A DNA stretch of 64,000 bases from Candidatus Pelagibacter ubique HIMB058 (lineage in GTDB: Bacteria; Pseudomonadota; Alphaproteobacteria; Pelagibacterales; Pelagibacteraceae), in NCBI GenBank assembly GCA_000419545.1, contig ATTF01000004.1, positions 1 through 64,000 of the forward strand. Direction: 5' to 3'. The position numbers and the translations under genes were made by a program. Each line of letters begins with the position of its first letter. Position 1 is the stretch's first letter. Below the pieces are notes generated by a model that searched no databases, was not told where the DNA came from, and worked only from the letters and a program-made list of their open reading frames with translations. Of the stretch, positions 33,178 through 43,481 are shown one piece after another.

Positions 33178-33969
33178 ATGAATAAAGGTAAAAAACTATA
33201 CGAAGGTAAAGCTAAAATTATCTATGAAACAAAGGATAAAGATTTAGTTATTCAACATTTTAAAGATGATGCTACAGCCTTTAATAATCTGAAGAAAGCA
33301 AGTGTTGAAGGCAAAGGTGTTTTAAATAACAGAATTTCTGAATATATATTAACAAATCTTTCTCAATGTGGGATCAAGACTCACTTCATAAAACGATTAA
33401 ATATGAGAGAGCAACTCATAAAAAAAGCAGAAATATTTCCAATAGAATTTATTGTTAGAAATATAGCTACTGGTTCATTAACAAAAAGACTTGGAATACC
33501 TGAAGGAACAGTTTTAGATAGACCGCTCCTGGAGTATTGCTTTAAGAAAGATGAATTAAATGACCCTTTAATTTCAAAAGAACATATTTATTCATTTGGT
33601 TGGGCTACAGAAAAAGAAATAAAAATTATTGATCAAACTACTTTAAGAATTAATGACCTTTTAGTTGGTTTGTTTAGAGGTATTGGTATCAAACTTGTAG
33701 ATTTTAAAATTGAATACGGAAAAGCTTGGAATAAAGAAAATGAAGAAAAAGAAATAGTTTTAGCAGATGAGATAAGTCCAGACACATGTCGTCTATGGGA
33801 TGCAAAAACTGAAAAAAAATTAGATAAAGACAGATTTAGAAAAGACTTAGGTAATATTATACAGGGTTATCAAGAAGTGGCGAGAAGATTGGGAATAATG
33901 CCCGAAGAAACAAATATCAGCGAAGTAAATTTTGGAAAAACAATTCCGATTAAATTTAAAAAGAAATAA
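33178..33969 (+). CDS. purC: SAICAR synthetase
   Basis: LYEGKAKIIYET; FPIEFIVRNIATGSL; LADEISPDTCRLWD. Confidence 0.96.
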   Translation: MNKGKKLYEGKAKIIYETKDKDLVIQHFKDDATAFNNLKKASVEGKGVLNNRISEYILTNLSQCGIKTHFIKRLNMREQLIKKAEIFPIEFIVRNIATGSLTKRLGIPEGTVLDRPLLEYCFKKDELNDPLISKEHIYSFGWATEKEIKIIDQTTLRINDLLVGLFRGIGIKLVDFKIEYGKAWNKENEEKEIVLADEISPDTCRLWDAKTEKKLDKDRFRKDLGNIIQGYQEVARRLGIMPEETNISEVNFGKTIPIKFKKK

Positions 33970-33970
33970 A

Positions 33971-34210
33971 TTGAAATTTTCAGTTACAGTTACTCTTAAG
34001 AAAGATGTTTTAGACCCACAGGGCAAAGTTGTGCAGAATACTCTGGTAAATATGGGAATGAATAATCTTAAAAATATAAGACAAGGAAAACACTTTGAAA
34101 TAGAAGTAGATGAAAATAATGAAACAGTTGCTCAAAAAAAAGTTAATGAAATGTGTAAAAAACTTTTAGTTAATCTCATCATAGAAGACTATAAAATAAA
34201 TAAAATTTAA
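33971..34210 (+). CDS. purS: phosphoribosylformylglycinamidine synthase subunit PurS (TTG start proposed)
   Basis: KFSVTVTLKKDVLDPQGKVVQNTLVNMG; TTG one base after the purC stop, versus ORF track start 33932 inside purC. Confidence 0.88.
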   Translation: MKFSVTVTLKKDVLDPQGKVVQNTLVNMGMNNLKNIRQGKHFEIEVDENNETVAQKKVNEMCKKLLVNLIIEDYKINKI

Positions 34211-34887
34211 TGAAATCATCAGTAATCGTTTTTCCTGGCTCAAACTGTGACAGAGATATTGCTGTAGCACTAGAAAAAATGCAGTTTAAAAATAAAATGG
34301 TTTGGCACAAGGAAACGAGTTTACCTAAATCTGATTTAATAGTAATTCCTGGTGGTTTTTCTTATGGAGATTATCTTAGGTCTGGAGCCATAGCAGGAAA
34401 ATCTCTTATTATCGATGAGGTAGTCAAAGCAGCAAACTCGGGTTGCTTAATACTAGGTATTTGCAACGGATTTCAGATTTTAACAGAAACAGGTTTGTTA
34501 AAAGGAACATTGTTAAGAAATAAAAATTTAAAATTCATTAATAGAGATGTAAATATTAAAGTAGTTAATAACAACACAAAATTTTCTAATAAATACAAGA
34601 AAGATGAAATCTTAAAGATTAATATTGCACATAATGAGGGAAATTATTTTACAGATACAAATCATTTAGAAGAATTAAATAAAGAAGACTTAATTGCATT
34701 TAAGTATTGTGATGAAGCAGGAAATATTAATGAAAATTCTAATCCCAACGGTTCAATAGAGAATATTGCTGGAATTTATAATCAAAAGAAAAATATCTTA
34801 GGAATGATGCCTCATCCCGAGAGAATGGTTGATGAAATTATATCTAACAAAGATGGTGTAAATTTATTTTCAAGTTTACTTAATTAA
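34210..34887 (+). CDS. purQ: phosphoribosylformylglycinamidine synthase subunit PurQ
   Basis: Glutaminase: [36 protein letters not shown]. Confidence 0.96.
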   Translation: MKSSVIVFPGSNCDRDIAVALEKMQFKNKMVWHKETSLPKSDLIVIPGGFSYGDYLRSGAIAGKSLIIDEVVKAANSGCLILGICNGFQILTETGLLKGTLLRNKNLKFINRDVNIKVVNNNTKFSNKYKKDEILKINIAHNEGNYFTDTNHLEELNKEDLIAFKYCDEAGNINENSNPNGSIENIAGIYNQKKNILGMMPHPERMVDEIISNKDGVNLFSSLLN

Positions 34888-34888
34888 A

Positions 34889-37069
34889 ATGAAAATAACT
34901 AATGACATTGTTGAAAAACATGGCTTAAATTTAGATGAATTTAGTAAAATTAAAAAAATTTTAAAAAGAGAACCTAATTTATTAGAACTTGGAATTTTTT
35001 CAGCAATGTGGAATGAACATTGCTCTTATAAATCTTCACGAATACATCTTAAAAAATTACCTACTAAAGGAAAACAAGTTATTCAAGGACCTGGTGAAAA
35101 TGCAGGTGTTATAGATATCGGTGATGATGATGCGATCGTATTTAAAATAGAAAGTCATAATCATCCATCTTACATTGAGCCTTACCAAGGTGCTGCTACG
35201 GGTGTTGGTGGTATTTTAAGAGATGTTTTCACTATGGGAGCTAGGCCGATAGCTTTATTAAATTCAATTCATTTTGGTGAGCCTAAACATCCTAAAACAA
35301 AGAGCTTATTAAATGGTGTAGTTTCAGGAATTGGTGGGTATGGTAATTGTATTGGAATACCAACTGTAGCAGGAGAAACTAAATTTGATGAAACCTATAA
35401 TGAAAATATTTTAGTTAATGCGATGGCTGTTGGCCACGCAAAAAAGAATAAAATATTTTATTCCAAAGCTAAAGGTTTGAATAAATCTGTAGTTTATGTA
35501 GGATCAAAAACTGGTCGTGATGGTATTCATGGTGCATCAATGGCATCAGCAGAATTTGATGAAAACTCTGAAGAAAAAAAACCAACCGTTCAAGTTGGAG
35601 ATCCATTTACTGAAAAACTTTTAATGGAAGCTTGTCTTGAATTAATGAAGGATAATTCAATAATATCTATACAAGACATGGGAGCCGCAGGATTAACCTC
35701 TTCGAGTGTAGAAATGGCATCTAAAGGATCATTGGGTATTGAACTTGATTTAGAAAAAGTTCCTTGCAGAGAAGAGAATATGACACCTTATGAAATGATG
35801 CTATCAGAGAGTCAGGAAAGAATGTTAATCATACTTGAAGATGGTAAAGAAAAAGCGGCAAAAAAAATATTTGATAAATGGGATCTAGATTTTGTAATTA
35901 TTGGAAAAACTACAGATACAAACAATCTCACATTAAAATATAATAATAAGATTGAAGGAGAGATACCTATAGATGCTCTTGCATCAAAAGCTCCAATTTA
36001 TGATAGGAAATGGATAAGAAAAAAACCTCATAAAGATAAAGTTAACATCAAAGAATTGAAAAAAATAAAAATTGAGGATGCTTTAGTAAAAATACTATCA
36101 AACCCTAACCACTCAAATAAAAATTGGATCACAAGTCAGTATGATCAGATGGTAATGTGTGATACTGCTCAAAAATCTGGTTCGGACGCAGCAATAATTA
36201 GAATACATAATAAAGACAAAGCTATAGCAGTATCTGTAGACTCATCAGCAAACTATTGTAAATCATTTCCATTGACTGGAGGTAAACAGGTTGTTTGCGA
36301 AAATTGGAGAAATTTAATCTCAGTGGGCGCAAAACCATTGGCTATCACTAATTGTTTAAACTTTGGGAATCCTGAAAATAAAGAAATTATGGGAGAATTC
36401 GCAGAATGTTTAGAGGGCATTAAAGAAGCTTGTGAATTTTTAGATTATCCTGTGGTTTCGGGAAATGTATCTTTCTACAATGGTACAAATAAAAAAAATA
36501 TATCCCCCACTCCAGTTATTGGTGGTGTAGGTTTGATTAAAAAACTATCGAAGCCATTAAGTCATAACTTTATAAATGCCGACAGCACTTTATTAGTTGT
36601 AGGAAAAACATTTGGTCATCTAGAACAAAGTGTTTTTTTAAAAGAAATTTACTCTATTAATAAAGGTATGCCTCCAGAAATAAATTTAAGAAATGAAAAA
36701 AATAATGGTGAATGTTTACTTAAATTAATTAATAAAAATTTGATTTTGTCTTCTCATGATATTTCAACAGGTGGCTTGATTGTTGCTCTTGCTGAAATGT
36801 CGATAGGTTCAAATATTGGTGCCAAAATACATAAGCCAAAAAGACTAACTAATTCAATAAATTATTTTTTTGGTGAAGATCAAGCTCGTTATCTAATTGA
36901 AGTTAACAATAAAAACCTACCAAAAGTTGATAAAATTTTAAAAGACAATAATGTTTTTTACGAAAATATAGGTATTACACAATCTGACTTTTTTGAAATT
37001 GAAGATGAGTTAAAGATTAATATTAAAGATTTGTTTAAAATAAACAATGAATGGTATAATAATTATTAA
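34889..37069 (+). CDS. purL: phosphoribosylformylglycinamidine synthase subunit PurL
   Basis: [48 protein letters not shown]. Confidence 0.97.
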   Translation: MKITNDIVEKHGLNLDEFSKIKKILKREPNLLELGIFSAMWNEHCSYKSSRIHLKKLPTKGKQVIQGPGENAGVIDIGDDDAIVFKIESHNHPSYIEPYQGAATGVGGILRDVFTMGARPIALLNSIHFGEPKHPKTKSLLNGVVSGIGGYGNCIGIPTVAGETKFDETYNENILVNAMAVGHAKKNKIFYSKAKGLNKSVVYVGSKTGRDGIHGASMASAEFDENSEEKKPTVQVGDPFTEKLLMEACLELMKDNSIISIQDMGAAGLTSSSVEMASKGSLGIELDLEKVPCREENMTPYEMMLSESQERMLIILEDGKEKAAKKIFDKWDLDFVIIGKTTDTNNLTLKYNNKIEGEIPIDALASKAPIYDRKWIRKKPHKDKVNIKELKKIKIEDALVKILSNPNHSNKNWITSQYDQMVMCDTAQKSGSDAAIIRIHNKDKAIAVSVDSSANYCKSFPLTGGKQVVCENWRNLISVGAKPLAITNCLNFGNPENKEIMGEFAECLEGIKEACEFLDYPVVSGNVSFYNGTNKKNISPTPVIGGVGLIKKLSKPLSHNFINADSTLLVVGKTFGHLEQSVFLKEIYSINKGMPPEINLRNEKNNGECLLKLINKNLILSSHDISTGGLIVALAEMSIGSNIGAKIHKPKRLTNSINYFFGEDQARYLIEVNNKNLPKVDKILKDNNVFYENIGITQSDFFEIEDELKINIKDLFKINNEWYNNY

Positions 37070-37299
37070 TGCCTTTACCTATTGAAGAAATAAAAAGACT
37101 TATTAAAGAAGATTTGCCCGATGCTTCAATTGAAATAAAAGATTTAATGGGTGATAACAATCATTATTCTGCGATAATTAAATCATCAAAATTTAACAAT
37201 TTGAATAAAATTGAACAACACAAACTTGTTTATAAATCTTTAAAAGGTAAAATGGGCAATGAATTACACGCATTATCAATAACTACAGAAGGTAAATAA
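37069..37299 (+). CDS. BolA family protein
   Basis: LPDASIEIKDLMGDNNHYSAIIKSSKFNNLNKIEQHKLVYKSLKGKMGNELHALSITT. Confidence 0.92.
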   Translation: MPLPIEEIKRLIKEDLPDASIEIKDLMGDNNHYSAIIKSSKFNNLNKIEQHKLVYKSLKGKMGNELHALSITTEGK

Positions 37300-37616
37300 T
37301 GGAAATAAAAGAAAAGATAAAAAAATTAATCGATGATAATCAAGTTTGTTTATTTATGAAAGGAACACCTGAGGCACCTCAATGCGGCTTCTCAATGGCA
37401 GTATCAAATGTACTTAAGCATTTAAATGTTAATTTTAAAGGAATTAATGTTTTGGAGGATGAAAATTTAAGACAAGGAATTAAAGATTTTAGTGATTGGC
37501 CCACAATACCTCAACTTTATGTTAAACAAGAATTTATTGGGGGTTGTGATATAGTTAAAGAAATGTTTGAAAAAGGTGAATTAAAAAAACTTCTTGAAGA
37601 CAAAAAAGTAATTTGA
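37299..37616 (+). CDS. grxD: monothiol glutaredoxin (Grx4 family)
   Basis: LFMKGTPEAPQCGFS (CGFS active site); DWPTIPQLYVKQEFIGGCDI. Confidence 0.95.
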   Translation: MEIKEKIKKLIDDNQVCLFMKGTPEAPQCGFSMAVSNVLKHLNVNFKGINVLEDENLRQGIKDFSDWPTIPQLYVKQEFIGGCDIVKEMFEKGELKKLLEDKKVI

Positions 37617-37617
37617 T

Positions 37618-38361
37618 TTATGCTTTTGTTATAAAGCTAATATCAGAATCGTTCAAATTTCCCTTAAAAGTTTCAATCTTTTTTATTGATTTAATTAACT
37701 CTTTTTGATCATCATCATTAAATATATTCGAGTTAAATGACCTTTTGCTATTTAGACTTTCAAAAATTTGGTCAACTAATAAGTGATCAATATCTCTATT
37801 GTATTTATAATAATTTGGATGTTTATAATCTTCTATAATATAAAGTCCTTTATTTTTTACATATTTAAAGAAAATTTTTAAACTCATTAAAATATCACTT
37901 AAGTTGTGCGAACCATCATCTATAATTAAATCAAATTGATTGAAGTTTTGTCCTAAAAATATTTTATTTAGAGTTTTAATTACTTTTTTTTGATTGTTGA
38001 TGTCTATTCCATAAACATTAATATTTTTAGATTTATATTTGAAATTTGAAATATTTACATCAAAACAATAGACTTTTGATTTAGGAAGATATTTGGTAAA
38101 TGCAGCTGCAGATGCTCCAGCGTATGAACCAATTTCTAATATATTTAGATTTTCATTTTTGTAAGTTTCCAATTTTTTTTCATAATAAATAGAATAACCA
38201 TGACCAGTTTGTTGATTAGGTTTAAAAATATTTGCTTTATCACTGCCATATTTGTGAAATAGATAGTCTAATGACTCAGATAAAATGTTGTCATTATCTA
38301 TTGAGATTTTTTTTTTAAATTTGAATATTAAATTTCTTTTAAATAAACTAAAAAAATTCAA
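37618..38361 (-). CDS. class I SAM-dependent methyltransferase (macrocin O-methyltransferase/polysaccharide-type fold)
   Basis: ILEIGSYAGASAAAFTKYLPKSKVYCFDVN; DLIIDDGSHNLSDIL. Confidence 0.72.
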   Translation of the reverse strand: MNFFSLFKRNLIFKFKKKISIDNDNILSESLDYLFHKYGSDKANIFKPNQQTGHGYSIYYEKKLETYKNENLNILEIGSYAGASAAAFTKYLPKSKVYCFDVNISNFKYKSKNINVYGIDINNQKKVIKTLNKIFLGQNFNQFDLIIDDGSHNLSDILMSLKIFFKYVKNKGLYIIEDYKHPNYYKYNRDIDHLLVDQIFESLNSKRSFNSNIFNDDDQKELIKSIKKIETFKGNLNDSDISFITKA

Positions 38362-38979
38362 TTATCTTGAATAATATTCAATTACCAAACTTGGCTCCAT
38401 TATTACCGGAAAAGGTACTTCAGCAAATTTTGGAACTCTTACTAGTTTAGCAGTTTTGTTTTTGTCGTCTAACTGAATATATTCTGGAACATCTCGCTCT
38501 TTGCTTTGAAGCGACCCATCTATAACAGTTAATTTTTTTGATTTTTCTCTTACTTCGATCAAATCAGTGCTGCTAACCACGTAGCTAGCTATATTAACTC
38601 TTTTTTTGTTAACTTTAATATGACCATGATTTATCATCTGTCTTGCGGCAAAAACAGTAGGCGCAAATTTAGCTCTATAAATTACTGTATCTAATCTACT
38701 CTCTAATAAAGCAATTAAATTTTCCGTGGTATCCCCTCTTTTCGATAAAGCTTTCCTATAAATATTTCTAAATTGTCTCTCGTTTATATTTCCGTAATAA
38801 GCTTTTAATTTTTGTTTTGCTTGTAATTGAATGCCGTAATCAGTTGGTTTACCTTTTTTATTCTGTCCATGCTGACCTGGAGGATAAGCCCTAGAATTAA
38901 AAGGACTTTTTGGTCTGCCCCAAATATTTGCCTTAAGCCTTCTATCTACTTTGTGCTTTGATTTCAGTCTTTTTGTCAT
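38362..38979 (-). CDS. rpsD: 30S ribosomal protein S4
   Basis: [33 protein letters not shown]. Confidence 0.97.
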   Translation of the reverse strand: MTKRLKSKHKVDRRLKANIWGRPKSPFNSRAYPPGQHGQNKKGKPTDYGIQLQAKQKLKAYYGNINERQFRNIYRKALSKRGDTTENLIALLESRLDTVIYRAKFAPTVFAARQMINHGHIKVNKKRVNIASYVVSSTDLIEVREKSKKLTVIDGSLQSKERDVPEYIQLDDKNKTAKLVRVPKFAEVPFPVIMEPSLVIEYYSR

Positions 38980-38995
38980 ATTTAATAAATGAGTG

Positions 38996-39023
38996 TTTAT
39001 AAGCTTTAGGGAGTATTTGTCAA
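38996..39023 (-). promoter_or_regulatory. Predicted promoter for rpsD (TTGACA-N16-TATAAA)
   Basis: Minus strand TTGACA (39023-39018) and TATAAA (39001-38996). Confidence 0.65.
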
Positions 39024-39036
39024 TTATGGTTTATTC

Positions 39037-39750
39037 TTATTTTCTACTCAGTGAGCTTATAATACTGGCTAAAATCCTCAATTCTTTATCATTAGGTTGT
39101 AATTTATAAATTAAATTATTTATATTTAATAACATGGAATGTTTTTTTTCTTTTGGGGTAAAAAAATCTTTTTTCTCTAAAAGAGAAACTAAATGCCTGA
39201 CAATATTCGTTATTTTAACTTTTGAGGAAATCTTTAAATTTAAATTATTATTTTTTGTTTTGTTTTCATTCATTATTTTAAATATTTCATAACAAATAAC
39301 AGTTAATGAATGAGATAAATTTAATGATTTAAATTTTGTAGAGGTTGGTATTTGCATTATATAGTTTGAAAATGATAAATCTTGATTTGATAAACCTGAA
39401 GCTTCTGGGCCAAACATAAATCCTATATTTAAATTTTGTCTTTTTTTAATTATTTTTTGAAAATTTTGTAAAGATATATGTCTCTTATTAATATCTCTTC
39501 TTCTGGCACTTAAAGCAATAACTAAATTAAAAGGTTCTACAGCTTTTTCCACACTGTCAAATACTTTAGCTTTATTAATTATATCATATGCACCAACAGA
39601 AGTTGCTTTAGTTTTATGGTTTGGAAAATTAATTTTTGGACTAACAATATGAAGTTTGGAAAATCCAAAGTTTTTCATTGACCTAGCGCATGCTCCAATA
39701 TTTTCACCTAATTGAGTTTTTACTAGAATAAATCCAAATTTATTTTTCAT
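39037..39750 (-). CDS. trmJ: SpoU/TrmJ-type tRNA/rRNA 2'-O-methyltransferase
   Basis: GENIGACARSMKNFGF; GFMFGPEASGLSNQDL; SLNLSHSLTV. Confidence 0.85.
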   Translation of the reverse strand: MKNKFGFILVKTQLGENIGACARSMKNFGFSKLHIVSPKINFPNHKTKATSVGAYDIINKAKVFDSVEKAVEPFNLVIALSARRRDINKRHISLQNFQKIIKKRQNLNIGFMFGPEASGLSNQDLSFSNYIMQIPTSTKFKSLNLSHSLTVICYEIFKIMNENKTKNNNLNLKISSKVKITNIVRHLVSLLEKKDFFTPKEKKHSMLLNINNLIYKLQPNDKELRILASIISSLSRK

Positions 39751-41344
39751 TTAGATTTGCAGGGGCTTTTTCTTTGTAAAGTTTATAATCTAAACTATCT
39801 ATTAAAGCTTTGAATGAGGCTTCTATAATATTTGGTGACACTCCTATAGTAAACCAACTCTTACCTGTTTTATCTGTGCTTTCAATTAAAACTCTTGTAG
39901 TTGCTTCGGTACCTGTATTTAATATTCTTACTTTGTAATCCAATAACTTAAGATCTGAAAAATAGTTATAATATTTTTCTACTTTTTTAAAATTTGATCT
40001 TATTGCATTATCTAAGGCGTTGACTGGACCATTTCCTTCACCATCACACTCTATTTTTTTACCATCAATTAAGAAAACAACGTTTGCTTTTGTAGAAATA
40101 TTTTCAGATTTTGAAACATTTACATTGTAACTTTCGACTTTAAGATATTCAGGAACTTTACCAAGCAACCTGTTAGCTAATAGTTCAAATGATGCATCTG
40201 CTCCATCGTATGAATAACCACTGAACTCTCTTTCTTTAACTTCATCCAATATTTTTTGAATTTTTTTGTCTTTAGAGTCAATTTTAACTCCGTAAGCTTC
40301 AAGTCTAGATAAAATATTAGAGCGACCAGCTTGATTTGAAACTATTATATTTCTGTGATTGCCGATTAGTTTAGGATCAATATGTTCATAGGTTTTTGGA
40401 TCTTTTTTAACTGCAGAAACGTGTAAACCTCCTTTATGTGAAAAGGCAGATGCTCCCACATAGGGTAAACTTTTATTTGGTTTTCTATTTAATATTTCAT
40501 CTAATAATCTAGAACAATCTGTTAACGAACTGAGTTTTTCTTTTTTAATATTAAGTTCAAATTTTTCGCTGAAAGATTTTTTTAAAGATAGTGTTGGTAT
40601 AATAGACATTAAATTTGCATTTCCACATCTTTCTCCCAGACCATTGATAGTTCCTTGCACTTGTCTAACTCCAGCTTGAATTGCTGTTAAAGAATTAGCT
40701 ACAGCGTTTTCAGTATCATTATGAGCATGAATGCCTAAATTTTTTCCAGGTATAACTTTTGAAACTTTAGAAACAATCTCGCCTACTTCATGAGGTAAAG
40801 TTCCACCGTTCGTATCACAAAGTACTACCCACCTTGCACCTTGGTCATAAGCATTTTTCAAGCATTCTAACGCATAATCAGGATTTGCTTTAAAACCATC
40901 AAAAAAATGTTCCGCATCAAATAAAAATTCTTTTTTATTTTTTACTATATGTTTAGCGGTCTCTCTTATATTTTCTAAATTATCCTGATTTTTTATACCT
41001 AAAGCAGTTTTGACATGAAAATCCCAAGCTTTTCCCACAACACAAACAGCTGAACATGATGCATTGATCAAAGGTGATAGAGATGGATCATTTTCAGCGC
41101 TACGACCTATTTTCTTTGTCATTCCAAAAGCAGTGAAGATGGTTTTATTTAAATTAAAAGGCTTAGAAAAAAATTCTGTATCAACGGGGTTAGCTCCTGG
41201 CCAACCTCCTTCTACATAATCAATACCGATTTCAGATAGTATTTTTGCAATTCTTTTTTTATCTTCTAAAGAAAAATCAACACCTTCTGTTTGGGCGCCG
41301 TCTCTTAAAGTTGTATCAAAAATAAATATTTTTTCTTTGCTCAT
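39740..41344 (-). CDS. cimA: (R)-citramalate synthase
   Basis: FDTTLRDGAQTEGVDFSLEDK; GIHAHNDTENAVANSLTAIQAGVRQVQGTINGLGERCGNANL; two-domain LeuA-like length. Confidence 0.9.
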   Translation of the reverse strand: MSKEKIFIFDTTLRDGAQTEGVDFSLEDKKRIAKILSEIGIDYVEGGWPGANPVDTEFFSKPFNLNKTIFTAFGMTKKIGRSAENDPSLSPLINASCSAVCVVGKAWDFHVKTALGIKNQDNLENIRETAKHIVKNKKEFLFDAEHFFDGFKANPDYALECLKNAYDQGARWVVLCDTNGGTLPHEVGEIVSKVSKVIPGKNLGIHAHNDTENAVANSLTAIQAGVRQVQGTINGLGERCGNANLMSIIPTLSLKKSFSEKFELNIKKEKLSSLTDCSRLLDEILNRKPNKSLPYVGASAFSHKGGLHVSAVKKDPKTYEHIDPKLIGNHRNIIVSNQAGRSNILSRLEAYGVKIDSKDKKIQKILDEVKEREFSGYSYDGADASFELLANRLLGKVPEYLKVESYNVNVSKSENISTKANVVFLIDGKKIECDGEGNGPVNALDNAIRSNFKKVEKYYNYFSDLKLLDYKVRILNTGTEATTRVLIESTDKTGKSWFTIGVSPNIIEASFKALIDSLDYKLYKEKAPANLNEK

Positions 41345-42690
41345 TTAAATTTCCAAACAGTTTTATCTTTTTGATCTTCAATAACTACATCTTTTTTTAA
41401 TAATTCATCTCTTATTTGATCTGCCAGTTTGTAATCACCATTATTTTTAGCATTCAACCTTTCATTAATTTTATTCAGTATGAATTCTTCAGATATTTTT
41501 GAGTTTGTTATTTTAAATTTATCCCACTCATCTTTGCTTAAGTTAAACAATCCAATTAATCTACATGCGCTATTGAAGTTTTTTTTACTTTTTTCATCTC
41601 CTTTTTTTGCTGCATTATAAAGTTCATGTATTTTAGCAATGAAACCTGGCGTGTTTAGATCGTCCAATAAACTTTCAATCACTCCTAGCTCTAAATTTTC
41701 ATCAGAAAATTCATAAAGTTGATACCATTTTTCGATTGTAGACTTTTGTTCTAATAAAAGTTTTTCATTCCAGTCTAAAGGCTGACTATAATGAGCGCTC
41801 AAAAGAGCTAACCTAACTGCTTGACCAGAATACTTTTTAACAGCATCAGAGATTGTCACAATATTTCCTAAAGACTTTGACATCTTCTCTTTATTAATTG
41901 TAACAAATCCATTGTGCACCCAATAATTTGAAAATTTTTTAGTTGAGTTATTACAGCATGACTGAGCAATTTCATTTTCATGGTGAGGGAAAATTAGATC
42001 TAATCCGCCTCCATGAATATCAAAATTTTTTCCTAAATATTTTTCACTCATCACAGAACATTCTAAGTGCCACCCAGGTCTACCTCTTCCCCAAGGAGAG
42101 TCCCAGCCGGGATCTTCATCTAAAGATGGTTTCCATAAAACGAAATCCATTGGGCTTTTCTTTAGTTTTGATACTTCAATTCTTGACCCCGCCTTCAATT
42201 CTTCTAAATTTTTGTTAGATAATTTCCCGTATTCTTTAAAAGTAGAAACAGAAAAATACACATGTCCCGCTGAGACATAGGCAAATTTCTTATTTATTAA
42301 TGAAGTCGTCATTTCGATCATTTCTTTAATATGTTCCGTAGCTTTAGGTTCTTTTGTTGGTGGTAAACAATTCAAAGATGTGCAATTTTTATGAAAGATT
42401 TTAGTCACTTCCTCTGTAATTTCTTGAATTGATTTATTTTTTTTCTTTGATGCTTCAATTATTTTATCATCAACGTCAGTGATATTTCTCACATAATTAA
42501 CATTTTGATAAATCTTCTTTAAAACTCTGAATAGAGTATCAAAAACAACTAATGTTCTTGCGTTACCTACATGTGGATTATCATAAACTGTTGGTCCACA
42601 AGCATACATTGTAATTGCTTTTGAGTTTATTGGTTTAAATAATTCTTTTTTTCTTGATAAAGAATTAGTTATTTTTAAATTAAGATTCAT
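41341..42690 (-). CDS. cysS: cysteinyl-tRNA synthetase
   Basis: ACGPTVYDNPHVGNARTLVVFD; WHLECSVMSEKYLG; KMSKSLGN. Confidence 0.97.
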   Translation of the reverse strand: MNLNLKITNSLSRKKELFKPINSKAITMYACGPTVYDNPHVGNARTLVVFDTLFRVLKKIYQNVNYVRNITDVDDKIIEASKKKNKSIQEITEEVTKIFHKNCTSLNCLPPTKEPKATEHIKEMIEMTTSLINKKFAYVSAGHVYFSVSTFKEYGKLSNKNLEELKAGSRIEVSKLKKSPMDFVLWKPSLDEDPGWDSPWGRGRPGWHLECSVMSEKYLGKNFDIHGGGLDLIFPHHENEIAQSCCNNSTKKFSNYWVHNGFVTINKEKMSKSLGNIVTISDAVKKYSGQAVRLALLSAHYSQPLDWNEKLLLEQKSTIEKWYQLYEFSDENLELGVIESLLDDLNTPGFIAKIHELYNAAKKGDEKSKKNFNSACRLIGLFNLSKDEWDKFKITNSKISEEFILNKINERLNAKNNGDYKLADQIRDELLKKDVVIEDQKDKTVWKFK

Positions 42691-43420
42691 TAAATTTACA
42701 AACTGGTATTGGTTCCATTTTGTGAAGGTTTTTTTTTCTTATCTCTAAATATTTTTGATAATTCGGATCATCTTTATTAATCATAGCTTTTTCTAACTCT
42801 GCATAACTCATGCCCAGTTGATCCGTATCATTTCTGCCATCATTCCAGAGACCGTCGGTAGGTTCTGCCTCAATAATTTTTTTATTAATACCTAGATGTT
42901 TGCCAAGTTCCCAAACTTCAGATTTATTACAGTCTGCTATTGGTGAAATATCAACTCCACCGTCACCATATTTTGTGTAAAATCCAACACCAAAGTCTTC
43001 GACTTTGTTACCAGTGCCAACAACTATTCCAGAATTTGCTGCTGCAACTTGATACAAAGTTGCCATTCTCAACCTTGCTCTTGAGTTTGCAAATCCATGT
43101 TCATTATTAAATTCATTTAAAATTTCTTCAAAATTTTTAAATAATTTTTCTAATTCTAGTACTTTGTGTTCTACATTTTTAAACTTACTAGTTAACCATT
43201 TACCGTGCTTCATGCTCAGATCGTGTTGAGATTGAATTTGTTTAATTGGCATACTAAGAACAATTGTTTTTCTCTCAGTTAATGCACATAAAGTACTTAC
43301 TACTGAAGAGTCTATACCTCCAGAAATGCCTACAACAAGTGCTTTTGGATCAAACGATGTTTTTTTACAATAATTGTCAATCCAGTTAGTAATAATTTTT
43401 GCTCTTTTTTCTACGTTCAT
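42680..43420 (-). CDS. nadE: NAD+ synthetase (ammonia-dependent length, no glutaminase domain)
   Basis: VVGISGGIDSSVVSTL; ADCNKSEVWELGKHLGI. Confidence 0.93.
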   Translation of the reverse strand: MNVEKRAKIITNWIDNYCKKTSFDPKALVVGISGGIDSSVVSTLCALTERKTIVLSMPIKQIQSQHDLSMKHGKWLTSKFKNVEHKVLELEKLFKNFEEILNEFNNEHGFANSRARLRMATLYQVAAANSGIVVGTGNKVEDFGVGFYTKYGDGGVDISPIADCNKSEVWELGKHLGINKKIIEAEPTDGLWNDGRNDTDQLGMSYAELEKAMINKDDPNYQKYLEIRKKNLHKMEPIPVCKFNES

Positions 43421-43432
43421 AATAATCTTTTA

Positions 43433-43481
43433 AATCCCTTTCAGGATTCTGTCTTAATGATTATATATTAATCATTAAGAC
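43433..43481 (-). promoter_or_regulatory. Tandem hairpins between aroG and nadE
   Basis: 13-bp perfect stem GTCTTAATGATTA/TAATCATTAAGAC (43451-43463/43469-43481) plus AATCC/GGATT (43433-43437/43444-43448). Confidence 0.7.
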
